64,000 nt of DNA from Chitinophagales bacterium. GTDB lineage: Bacteria; Bacteroidota; Bacteroidia; Chitinophagales; CAIOSU01. Positions 34,079-42,539 of the stretch are shown here, one piece after another. Under the pieces are notes generated by a model. That model worked only from the letters and a program-made list of their open reading frames with translations. It was not told where the DNA came from and did no database searches. Location of the stretch: contig JBBDNB010000001.1 of assembly GCA_040877935.1 (NCBI GenBank), positions 1 through 64,000 on the forward strand. The letters are read 5' to 3'. Each line of letters opens with the position of its first letter. Position 1 is the stretch's first letter. A program made the translations under genes and the position numbers.

Positions 34079-35047
34079 TTATTTATCTTCTATCTTCTTA
34101 GCCACTCCTTCAATCAAAAACACAATGCCAAAGCCAAATACCATCAGTACAATAGCAGGAAGCAATTGCGAAGGTGTATTGTACATTTGCTCATAGGCAG
34201 CGGGTAAGATATTCTGCTCCAAAAAAGGCACTTCCTCTCCTTTACTATTGACTCTGAATTCTAATGTTTCTTTCCATGGCCATACTTTATTTAGGGAACC
34301 GATCATAAAACCGGTGAGTATGGCCAAAGTCAAATTTTTATGTGCAGCAAAGAGCCAGCTAAGCAATCGGGCAAAGCTCATTAGACCAATTACACAGCCC
34401 AGGATAAAAATCAAAATGAGAGTCATTCCTGAAACGATCAAATCCCAGTCACTGGCTTTAATCGCGCTCAATGTATCGCTAACAGTGCCCAGCACAATAG
34501 GGTAAGAACCCAATAACAGTAATATAAAGCTGCCGGAAATTCCGGGCAAAATCATGGCGCAAATGGCAATAAAGCCCGAAAGAAAAATAAACCAAAGTGC
34601 CTCGGGCCCCTGAGTAGGCGTGGCCAGCGTAATATAGAAGGCAACTAATGCAGCTACAAGCAAAGCAAACACATTCCTAATGTTCCACTTTGGAATATCC
34701 TTTCCAATATAAATGGCAGAAGCAATGATCAGCCCAAAGAAAAAGGACCAGATCAATACAGGATGCTCATTGAGCAAATACGTAATGCCTTTGGCAAGTG
34801 AAATCACACTGAAAATAATACCGGTAAAAAGTGCCAGTAAAAATGTACCGTTGATCTTTTCCCAAAAAGCCTTTGGGCCGGATTTAAAAAGCAATTTAAG
34901 GGCTTCTAGATCCACTGATTTAATGGAGCGCAAAAGCTCCTCGTAAATACCGGTAATGAAAGCAATGGTTCCTCCTGATACTCCTGGAACAACATCAGCA
35001 GCACCCATGGCCATGCCCCTGAAAAACAATCCAACAATTTTTTTCAT
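34079..35047 (-). CDS. DUF368 membrane protein, polyprenyl-phosphate transporter family (PopT-like)
   Basis: The 322-residue protein has about eight to nine hydrophobic segments and starts with the DUF368 signature FFRGMAMGAADVVPGVSGGT followed by IAFITGIYEELL. The second family motif, CAMILPGISGSFILLLLGSY, lies near residues 160-180. DUF368 members have been shown to recycle undecaprenyl phosphate across the inner membrane. No partner genes are adjacent. The family assignment is clear; the substrate is inherited from family knowledge. Confidence 0.88.
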   Translation of the reverse strand: MKKIVGLFFRGMAMGAADVVPGVSGGTIAFITGIYEELLRSIKSVDLEALKLLFKSGPKAFWEKINGTFLLALFTGIIFSVISLAKGITYLLNEHPVLIWSFFFGLIIASAIYIGKDIPKWNIRNVFALLVAALVAFYITLATPTQGPEALWFIFLSGFIAICAMILPGISGSFILLLLGSYPIVLGTVSDTLSAIKASDWDLIVSGMTLILIFILGCVIGLMSFARLLSWLFAAHKNLTLAILTGFMIGSLNKVWPWKETLEFRVNSKGEEVPFLEQNILPAAYEQMYNTPSQLLPAIVLMVFGFGIVFLIEGVAKKIEDK

Positions 35048-35136
35048 TGGGCAAAAATAAGAAAGAAAACAAGGGATTACAGGAAAGTTTCCTTTTGCGC
35101 TTTCCTAGGCGGAACACTTAATTTAATAAAAGGAAA

Positions 35137-36576
35137 TTAAAGCTCAACATCATATTCATCAAGCAAATCAATAATTTTCACATCATCAAGCAGTGGTGGA
35201 TAAAGTGCTATTGCCATCGAAATGGTCATTTTGTTGCTTTCCAGCAAATCTTCTATAAGCGCAAAAGCTGCCAGTTTTTTTCCATTGATATAAAGGGCAA
35301 CAAATTTGGCTACATTCAGCTCTTCGGGTGTATCAGGAAAACGACTTTCACCATCTTCAATAATAGCGAGCGCATCGCTGAAATCTCCGGCAGCAATCTT
35401 TGACATGGCCCATTTAACCCAGATTTCTTCTGAAACCTGTTCCTCAGCAATCAGTGCTTTTTCAAAATATTTGTCTGCCTGCTCAAAAGCTTCGGCCTCT
35501 TTATATGCCTCGGCCAAATCAGTAAGGTAAATAGCACTATTAGGGAGCAGTTCACAGGATTTCTCAAACAGCGGAATAGCAATCTGAGGACGTCCTTCTA
35601 AAAGATAAGTGTGTGCCAGTTTATTATAGGCAGAATCGAAATAAGGATCAATATTAGATGCTTTGCGATAATAAAAACGCGCTTTCTGATAATCTTCTTT
35701 TATTTCAAAACACTCTCCAAGCTTAATATACAGTTCTTTATAGGGTTTAGAGCGTTTAAGCGCTTCTGAGTAGTATTCTATAGCTTTATTATAATTGCCC
35801 GTAAGCATCAGAACATCTGCGCAATCTTTATAGGCGTATTCATAATTTTCATTAATCGCCATTACAAATTCAAAAGCATCTATGGCCTCTTCATGCACTC
35901 CAATGCCCACATATGCATGGGCTAGATTGAACCAGCCCAGGTAACTGTAAGGATTTTCATCTATAAAAGCTTTGTGAAAAGTGATACTTTCATTAAAACA
36001 TTCTGAAAGCTCTACACAAAACCAAAGGCGGTTGAGTGCTTCATCATTTTCAGGATCATGATGCAGCGTTGCGGTCAATGCTTCAAAAACTTTATCGTAT
36101 TTTTCCCATTCCTCGTAAATATCTGCCAGCTCAAGATACAAATCGGGCAATTCTTCTCTCTCATCTATAACTTCAATGGCATCGAGAATGGTATCAACTG
36201 CTTTTTGAAAATGCCCGAGCCAAACCTGGATATCTGACTGTAGCAAATAGATTTGAATATCATGCGAATCGAGCACCAGTGCTTTGTCTAAAAGATCAAG
36301 TGCTTGGTCAAACTGCTTCAGATCGAAAAATATCTGAGCCTTTTTAACCATAAAAACAGAAGAAAATGGATGCTGATTGATTGCATCATCCGCAGCATTG
36401 AGGGCTTTCTCTAATTCATTGTTGTCCTCGTAAAAATCTATGATTTGCTCCAATGAATCCTCGTCAAATAGTCCAGAAGCATTATTTTCGTAATTTTTCA
36501 CCAGTCTGGTGAGCGCTTTATAATGCTTTTCATCAAAATTTCTTTCAAACATAGGCTTGCTTAAATCTGATTTCAA
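35137..36576 (-). CDS. tetratricopeptide repeat protein
   Basis: The 479-residue protein is made almost entirely of TPR helices, about eleven to twelve units. Examples are AIEYYSEALKRSKPYKELYIKLGECFEIKEDY and AYNKLAHTYLLEGRPQIAIPLFEK. There is no signal peptide and no catalytic domain, so a cytosolic scaffold is likely. The acidic composition fits. Bacteroidota genomes commonly encode a single such protein upstream of DUF368 genes. It is 89 bases upstream of the DUF368 gene on the same strand, so cotranscription is possible. Confidence 0.85.
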   Translation of the reverse strand: MKSDLSKPMFERNFDEKHYKALTRLVKNYENNASGLFDEDSLEQIIDFYEDNNELEKALNAADDAINQHPFSSVFMVKKAQIFFDLKQFDQALDLLDKALVLDSHDIQIYLLQSDIQVWLGHFQKAVDTILDAIEVIDEREELPDLYLELADIYEEWEKYDKVFEALTATLHHDPENDEALNRLWFCVELSECFNESITFHKAFIDENPYSYLGWFNLAHAYVGIGVHEEAIDAFEFVMAINENYEYAYKDCADVLMLTGNYNKAIEYYSEALKRSKPYKELYIKLGECFEIKEDYQKARFYYRKASNIDPYFDSAYNKLAHTYLLEGRPQIAIPLFEKSCELLPNSAIYLTDLAEAYKEAEAFEQADKYFEKALIAEEQVSEEIWVKWAMSKIAAGDFSDALAIIEDGESRFPDTPEELNVAKFVALYINGKKLAAFALIEDLLESNKMTISMAIALYPPLLDDVKIIDLLDEYDVEL

Positions 36577-36657
36577 AAGTAATTTAAGAAAAGAACAAAA
36601 TCAATTTTAATTTTAGGGAAATTAGTTAATAACACTTTGTAGTGGAAAACAGTAAAA

Positions 36658-39600
36658 ATGTTGTTTAAAAAGGCTTTCCCGGTAATTTTTCTCTTCTTCT
36701 TAACTGTTGTTGCTATCGCTAAACCTGCTTTCTGGCAACAGCATATTGTGTATGATATTGATGTGCGCTTAAATGATAACAATAGTACATTGAGTGGTTT
36801 TGTTCAAATGGAATACCACAACAATTCACCCGATACGCTTCACGAGCTATTAATCCATCTTTGGCCCAACGCCTACAAAGATCGTTATACTCCTTTTGCA
36901 AAGCAACAGATCAAATTGCAGCAAACGGATTTTCACTATGCAGATGAATCTGAAAGAGGGTATATCAATCAATTGAATTTTATTGTGGATAACAAAGCTG
37001 CTGAATGGCATATTGATAGCAGCAATATGGAATTGGCTATTGTGCAGCTTCAGCAGGAATTGCTTCCCGGTGAAAAAGTAATAGTCGGAACACCATTTAA
37101 GGTGAAAATCCCCGCTCCTTTTTCAAGAATGGGCCATAAGAATCAGCAATATCAAATTACCCAATGGTATCCAAAACCTGCAGTTTATGATGAAGAAGGC
37201 TGGCATCCAATGTCCTATCTCGATCAGGGAGAATTTTTTTCTGAATTTGCCGATTACAATGTCCGTATTACACTTCCGGCCAATTATGTGGTAGCAGCCT
37301 CCGGCCAATTGACTACTGAAAGTGAGAGAGACTGGCTGGAAAAAAGAGGCCAATGGTCGTCCAACCTTTCAAATACTGATGAGTGGCATCGCGAAGTGCC
37401 CAAATCAGACAGCACTAATAAAACATTAAACTACGAATTGAAAAATGCCCATGATTTTGCCTGGTTTGCCGATAAAAGGTATTTGACAGCACAACGAAAA
37501 ATTAAATTAAAAGGACGTGAGGATTCTGTATTGATTCAAAGCTTTTATTTGCCCGAAGAACGCAAACTTTGGCATAAAGCCCTGGATTTTTGTGAACAGG
37601 GTTTGCATTTTTACAATGATAAAGTTGGCACTTATGCATATCCTGAATTTAGTGCAGTAAGTGGGGCACTTGGTGCGGGCAGTGGAATGGAATATCCCGG
37701 AATCACAGTCATTGGTGAAGTGGGCAGTTTAAATGCACTGGAAACGGTGTTGGTGCATGAAATTGGGCACAATTGGTTTTACGGAATGTTGGCGAATAAT
37801 GAAAGGGCAGCTCCCTGGTTGGACGAGAGCATCAACAGCTATTATGAAAAACGCTATATCCTGGAACAGCATCCCGACTGGAAGCTGGTAAATGAATTTC
37901 CCAAATTGGCTGATTTTTTTGGACTGAGAGATTTTGAGCACAATTATCAAAACAATTTGTTTTATCTTTTTTCAGCAAGGCGCAATGAAAGTCAGCCCGT
38001 AGGATTGCATTCAGAGGAATTCAGCAGCTTAAATTACGGGGCAATGCTCTATGCCAAAGGTGCAATGGCTTTTGACTACCTCAGTCAGTATTTGGGACAA
38101 GATCGCTTTGATAAAATCATGCAAGCTTACTTCCAAGAGTACCGGTTTAGACATCATCATCCGGATGATTTCAGAAATTTCTTTGAAAATGCCACCGGAA
38201 AAGACCTGTCCTGGTTTTTTGAAGAGTTGATCGAAAAAGACCAACGCATTGATTACTCAATAGAAAAAGTACGAGGAAATAATAAGTTGTATGAGCTTAA
38301 AATAAAGAACAAAACAAATTTTTCCGGCCCTTTTCCCATAGAGCAATACCATAAAGATTCCTTATTGTCTGAAACTTGGATAGCAGGATTTGAAGGCAAA
38401 GCCGGGGTTTTGGTCAAAAAACAAAAAGCTACCCATTTGTATATAGACCGCAAACGAAGGCTGCCCGAATTCAATACACAAAACAACAATTACCGCATGG
38501 CAGGTTCTGCCAACAGGTTAGAGAAAATCCGCTTTCAATTCCTGGGCAGTATTGATCATCCCGAAAAATCCGAATTGTATTTCTTTCCCGTGTTTGCCTG
38601 GAACAATTACGACAAAAGCTTGTTGGGGGTGGCTCTTTACAACCACACATTGCTGAACAAAAAGTTGCAGTTTGAACTGTTGCCCATGTATTCTACAGCC
38701 ACTTATAATTTTAGTGGAACCGGAAATATCAATTACAATTGGTGGCCACAATCCGGTAAGGTAAAAGAGTGGAAACTGGGCATGTCTGCTTCGCGATTTT
38801 CTTATCTTTTATTTCCGGAAATTCAGCGTTTTCACAAAGCCAATCCTTATTTAAAAATTGCCTTTAAAAAAGCAGATGTGCTTTCACCAATAGCAGTAAG
38901 CTTAAACCTGAGAAGTGTAAACATCTGGCAGGATTACCTCATTCCAAAGACCAGGAATTATCATTTTTATGTAAATGAAGCGGCACTGAACATCAACAAC
39001 AGCAATCCACTGCTGCCCTGGAATTTTGAAACTTCATTCCGGCAGGGAGAAACTTTCGGAACTGCCCAGGCTACATTTAATTTTGATATTCCCTATCGCA
39101 AAGGCAAAGAAGCTGTGAAGGTGCGTCTTTTTGCGGGAGGATTTCTCTGGAACAACAGGGCACCTGGCACTATCAGCCCGGCTGTCCCTCGCTTGCAGCT
39201 AAGTGGCTCAACAGGCAGTGGAAGTGCAGCGCTTATTCCTGTACAGGGCGATTATCTTTTTGACCACAATTTTCTCGACCGAAATGGCTTTGATCCGGTT
39301 TTTGGGCAACAAATTGTCACCAAAGATGGAGGTTTTAAATCCAGAACAATTGTGGGTGATACAGACAGGTTTTTAAGCTCTGTATTGGTCGAAAGTACTT
39401 TTCCCGGTAAAATTCCGCTTAAACCTTATGTAGGCTTTTCTGCTTTTATCGACAGAAAGGATGAATTTGATATTGCAGCAGAATTTGGGATTAGCCTTGT
39501 TATACTTCCAGAAATTTTTGAAATTCACTTTCCTATTGTTACAACTAATAATATCAAAGAAAATCAGGAAAGCGGTTCTTTGGGTTTGGAAAAATACTAT

Positions 39601-39672
39601 CAAAAAATTACGTTTACTTTGAACATTAATAAGGCCAACCCTTTTCAGCAAATAAAAAATATTTCATTTTAA
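36658..39672 (+). CDS. M1 family zinc metallopeptidase (gluzincin aminopeptidase-like)
   Basis: The 1,004-residue protein has an N-terminal signal peptide (FPVIFLFFLTVVAIA). It has the M1 exopeptidase motif GAGSGMEYPG and the zinc site HEIGHNWFYGMLANNE (H367, H371, with E390 in the DES segment 19 residues on). The remaining 450 residues are beta-rich, a barrel-like C-terminal domain without a T9SS sorting signal that I can recognise. It is exported to the periplasm or outer membrane and probably clips peptides. The gene starts close to the divergent TPR gene, 81 bases apart. Confidence 0.88.
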   Translation: MLFKKAFPVIFLFFLTVVAIAKPAFWQQHIVYDIDVRLNDNNSTLSGFVQMEYHNNSPDTLHELLIHLWPNAYKDRYTPFAKQQIKLQQTDFHYADESERGYINQLNFIVDNKAAEWHIDSSNMELAIVQLQQELLPGEKVIVGTPFKVKIPAPFSRMGHKNQQYQITQWYPKPAVYDEEGWHPMSYLDQGEFFSEFADYNVRITLPANYVVAASGQLTTESERDWLEKRGQWSSNLSNTDEWHREVPKSDSTNKTLNYELKNAHDFAWFADKRYLTAQRKIKLKGREDSVLIQSFYLPEERKLWHKALDFCEQGLHFYNDKVGTYAYPEFSAVSGALGAGSGMEYPGITVIGEVGSLNALETVLVHEIGHNWFYGMLANNERAAPWLDESINSYYEKRYILEQHPDWKLVNEFPKLADFFGLRDFEHNYQNNLFYLFSARRNESQPVGLHSEEFSSLNYGAMLYAKGAMAFDYLSQYLGQDRFDKIMQAYFQEYRFRHHHPDDFRNFFENATGKDLSWFFEELIEKDQRIDYSIEKVRGNNKLYELKIKNKTNFSGPFPIEQYHKDSLLSETWIAGFEGKAGVLVKKQKATHLYIDRKRRLPEFNTQNNNYRMAGSANRLEKIRFQFLGSIDHPEKSELYFFPVFAWNNYDKSLLGVALYNHTLLNKKLQFELLPMYSTATYNFSGTGNINYNWWPQSGKVKEWKLGMSASRFSYLLFPEIQRFHKANPYLKIAFKKADVLSPIAVSLNLRSVNIWQDYLIPKTRNYHFYVNEAALNINNSNPLLPWNFETSFRQGETFGTAQATFNFDIPYRKGKEAVKVRLFAGGFLWNNRAPGTISPAVPRLQLSGSTGSGSAALIPVQGDYLFDHNFLDRNGFDPVFGQQIVTKDGGFKSRTIVGDTDRFLSSVLVESTFPGKIPLKPYVGFSAFIDRKDEFDIAAEFGISLVILPEIFEIHFPIVTTNNIKENQESGSLGLEKYYQKITFTLNINKANPFQQIKNISF

Positions 39673-39684
39673 AAAAGAAAAATC

Positions 39685-41241
39685 ATGAACAGCAATACAA
39701 TACTTGAAAAAACAGACTTGGGTTTTATCAAATCACTTGGGATCAATCAAATCAATCATGGTGCTGGCACAGGGCGTACATGGCTTGAAAATGACCACAA
39801 AAAAATCGAAAGCTTTTCCCCTGTTGATGGGAAGGAAATTGCAGCTGTATATCTTGCTACTGCTGACAATTACGAGCAAATTGTACATACCGCAGAGGCG
39901 GCTTTTAAAAGCTGGCGTATGGTTCCTGCGCCACAGCGCGGACAGGTGGTGCGCCAAATTGGCGAAGCTCTCAGAAAATACAAAGAACCACTCGGTAAAC
40001 TTGTTTCCTGGGAAATGGGAAAATCGCTGCAGGAAGGCCTGGGCGAAGTACAGGAGATGATCGATATCTGTGATTTTGCAGTTGGGCTGTCAAGGCAATT
40101 GCACGGATTCACAATGCATTCTGAACGCCCGCAACACCGCATGTACGAACAATATCATCCCCTGGGGATTGTGGGTATTATTTCAGCTTTTAATTTTCCC
40201 GTAGCAGTTTGGTCATGGAATGCGATGATTGCCTGGGTTTGTGGCGATGTTTGTATTTGGAAGCCTTCTGAAAAAGCCCCGCTTTGTGCCATTGCCTGTC
40301 AAAATATTGTTGCAGAGGTTTTTACCCAAAATGATGTGCCGGAAGGAGTAAGCAACTTAATAATAGGAGAACAAGAGGCCGGAAAATGGTTATCGAACGA
40401 TGAGCGTATTCCGCTTGTATCTGCAACCGGGTCTATTGGAATGGGTAAAAAGGTAGGCACTGCTGTAGCAAAACGACTGGGTAGATCTTTGCTGGAATTA
40501 GGAGGCAACAATGCCGTTATTATTACTCCCGATGCCGATTTGAAAACGGTGATTCCGGCAGTGGTTTTTGGCGCTGTTGGCACTTGCGGACAACGTTGTA
40601 CCAGCACGCGCAGACTGATTGTACACGAAAGTATTTTTGATTTGCTTAAAGAGAAAATCAGCAATGCTTATGAACAAATAAAAATCGGTAATCCACTGGA
40701 TGAAAAAAACCATGTTGGTCCGCTGATTGATAAGGATGCAGTAAAAAATTATCTAAATGCCCTGGCAGCAATTAAAGAACAGGGAGGGGAATTACTTGTA
40801 GAAGGTGGTGTTTTGGAAGGTGAAGGCTACGAAAGTGAATGCTACGTAAAACCTGCTTTGGCAGCAGTAAAAAATGAAATGGCTATTGTTCAGGAAGAGA
40901 CCTTTGCGCCCATTTTATACCTGATACCCTATAAAACGCTTAGTGAAGCCATTCAGCTTCAGAATGGGGTAAAACAAGGGCTCTCATCAGCAATAATGAC
41001 CGGTAAATTAAAAGATGCCGAACAATTCCTTTCTCATGCCGGCTCAGATTGTGGCATTGCGAATGTGAATATCGGAACAAGCGGAGCTGAAATTGGCGGG
41101 GCATTTGGCGGAGAAAAAGAAACAGGCGGAGGCCGTGAATCAGGTTCAGATGCTTGGAAAGTGTATATGAGAAGGCAAACCAATACCATTAATTATGGCG
41201 ATGATTTGCCATTGGCTCAGGGAATTAAATTCGAATTGTGA
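39685..41241 (+). CDS. ALDH7-type aldehyde dehydrogenase (L-aminoadipate-semialdehyde dehydrogenase-like)
   Basis: The 518-residue enzyme has the ALDH fold with nucleophile C305 in GTCGQRCTSTRRLIV, general base E271 in SLLELGGNNAVII, and cofactor-site motif IVGIISAFNFPVAVWSWN. The N-terminal DLGFIKSLGINQIN segment and the N-N pair at the active site are features of ALDH7 (antiquitin), which oxidises aminoadipate or piperideine-6-carboxylate semialdehyde in lysine breakdown. It starts 12 bases after the M1 peptidase stop. A strong terminator-like hairpin follows. Confidence 0.87.
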   Translation: MNSNTILEKTDLGFIKSLGINQINHGAGTGRTWLENDHKKIESFSPVDGKEIAAVYLATADNYEQIVHTAEAAFKSWRMVPAPQRGQVVRQIGEALRKYKEPLGKLVSWEMGKSLQEGLGEVQEMIDICDFAVGLSRQLHGFTMHSERPQHRMYEQYHPLGIVGIISAFNFPVAVWSWNAMIAWVCGDVCIWKPSEKAPLCAIACQNIVAEVFTQNDVPEGVSNLIIGEQEAGKWLSNDERIPLVSATGSIGMGKKVGTAVAKRLGRSLLELGGNNAVIITPDADLKTVIPAVVFGAVGTCGQRCTSTRRLIVHESIFDLLKEKISNAYEQIKIGNPLDEKNHVGPLIDKDAVKNYLNALAAIKEQGGELLVEGGVLEGEGYESECYVKPALAAVKNEMAIVQEETFAPILYLIPYKTLSEAIQLQNGVKQGLSSAIMTGKLKDAEQFLSHAGSDCGIANVNIGTSGAEIGGAFGGEKETGGGRESGSDAWKVYMRRQTNTINYGDDLPLAQGIKFEL

Positions 41242-41325
41242 TAAAGTGCTTGTTGTGAAGTAAAGCTGCTGTTTTTTCAATTATATTTGAATGGCTAAAA
41301 ACCAAAATTCATGAAACGAGCATCA

Positions 41326-41366
41326 CAAAAAAATTTGACACACATGAGAACGATCAAATTTTTTTG
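41326..41366. terminator. strong hairpin after the ALDH7 gene
   Basis: A perfect 13-bp stem, CAAAAAAATTTGA pairing with TCAAATTTTTTTG, encloses a 15-base loop. Flanking sequences pair further with mismatches (CATGAAACGAG on one side, TGAGTTCCATG on the other). T-tracts within the stem make it a likely terminator, although no separate T-run follows. Confidence 0.65.
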
Positions 41367-41408
41367 TTTTGTGAGTTCCATGTGACCTTATAAAATCAAT
41401 TTAAACAC

Positions 41409-41831
41409 ATGAAAAAGACTGGTCTGATTTTTTTAATCGTAATAATTGTTGCTGCCATAGCGGTAGGCGCTTTTTACTATTTTGGCTCATACAGCGAAGG
41501 TACTCGTGCCGGAACGGTGGTAAAGGTGAGCAAAAGAGGAACGCTTTTCAAAACCTATGAAGGTCAATTGAATATGGAGAGTTTCGGGGCTGTGGATAAT
41601 AAAAAACAGCTCAATGAAATTTTTGAATTTTCCATTGACCGCAACAATGATTCTATTTACAATCTTTTACAGGAAGTTGCCCTATCGGGAGAACGGGTTA
41701 ATTTGCGTTACAAGGAAATGTTCTTGGCCGTTCCATGGCGCGGAGATACCAAGTATTTTGTAAATGGTGTTGACAGATTAGACAGATCGGAAAAATCTAA
41801 AGATAAGGTGAAAGAACGTCTCTTTGATTGA
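41409..41831 (+). CDS. small membrane-anchored protein, function unknown
   Basis: The 140-residue protein has one N-terminal transmembrane helix (LIFLIVIIVAAIAVGAFYYF) and a short soluble domain with FEFSIDRNNDSIYNLL and VNLRYKEMFLAVPWRGDT. Similar Bacteroidota proteins are often mislabelled 6-phosphogluconate dehydrogenase; nothing here supports that activity. It is encoded between the ALDH7 terminator and a convergent pseudo-receiver gene. A small inverted repeat overlaps the ends of the two genes. Confidence 0.65.
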   Translation: MKKTGLIFLIVIIVAAIAVGAFYYFGSYSEGTRAGTVVKVSKRGTLFKTYEGQLNMESFGAVDNKKQLNEIFEFSIDRNNDSIYNLLQEVALSGERVNLRYKEMFLAVPWRGDTKYFVNGVDRLDRSEKSKDKVKERLFD

Positions 41832-41845
41832 TGCTTAAAATTGGC

Positions 41846-42466
41846 TTAAGCAGAATGGCGCATTCTAAGAAATTTCTGTTCAACAGGTGAAGCTACTTCA
41901 TTTCCATTGACTCTGCTGCGAAACACGGCATGCTTTTGAAAAATTTTCTGATACATACGCGCAATGGCATTGGAGTGTAAGTATTCAGGAAGATGAAAGT
42001 AATTGCCTTCGAATACCTGGGTTGATTTTTCACTTTGGGGAAGCTTGTCAACAAACAATATGTTTAGGTAAGGATACTGTCTTTGCATGACATCAATAAA
42101 CAGATCCGGGTACATTATGTGTTGTTCAACATTGAGTATGATTAAATCGTATTCCCTTTGTTCAATTTCTATCAATGCCTGAGCCATATTTTCCGCTTCA
42201 TATATATGCACATCAGGATAATGGTTTATAAGCACCCGTGAAGCTTTTTTAAGAAGAATGCTATCATCAATCATTATTATTACCCGGGGTTGTCGTGTGC
42301 TCTTAACGGAATGCCTTTCATTAATGTCAACCTTGTGTAAAAAAGGTTGATCCTGGGGCGTGTTGATATTTGAATTGAGTTGATTTCTCAATTTTCTCTC
42401 CCGCAATAGAATTTTCTCAAAACGATCTTCTGAAGAAATACTTAAATGGTGCTTCCTTGATTTCAT
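41846..42466 (-). CDS. receiver-like protein lacking the phosphoacceptor aspartate
   Basis: The 206-residue protein has a charged N-terminal 55 residues and then a fold resembling a response-regulator receiver domain: RVIIMIDDSILLKKASRVL with the acidic pair D67/D68, then DLIILNVEQHIMYPDLF. There the position of the phosphorylated aspartate is N112. The ILFVDKL segment near residue 136 matches the receiver beta-5 Lys strand. The N-terminus is basic (MKSRKHHL) and there is no output domain. It is probably a phosphorylation-independent or protein-binding receiver derivative. Confidence 0.6.
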   Translation of the reverse strand: MKSRKHHLSISSEDRFEKILLRERKLRNQLNSNINTPQDQPFLHKVDINERHSVKSTRQPRVIIMIDDSILLKKASRVLINHYPDVHIYEAENMAQALIEIEQREYDLIILNVEQHIMYPDLFIDVMQRQYPYLNILFVDKLPQSEKSTQVFEGNYFHLPEYLHSNAIARMYQKIFQKHAVFRSRVNGNEVASPVEQKFLRMRHSA

Positions 42467-42539
42467 AGCCTTTTTAAAATAGAATTCACATAAGGACTAT
42501 ACGTAAAGGCAGGCAAAAAGATACAAATGAAAAAAACTG

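Noticed and set aside
41326-41366. riboswitch or small RNA
   Set aside because: A simple stem with A/T tracts is better explained as a terminator, since no conserved RNA core is visible.
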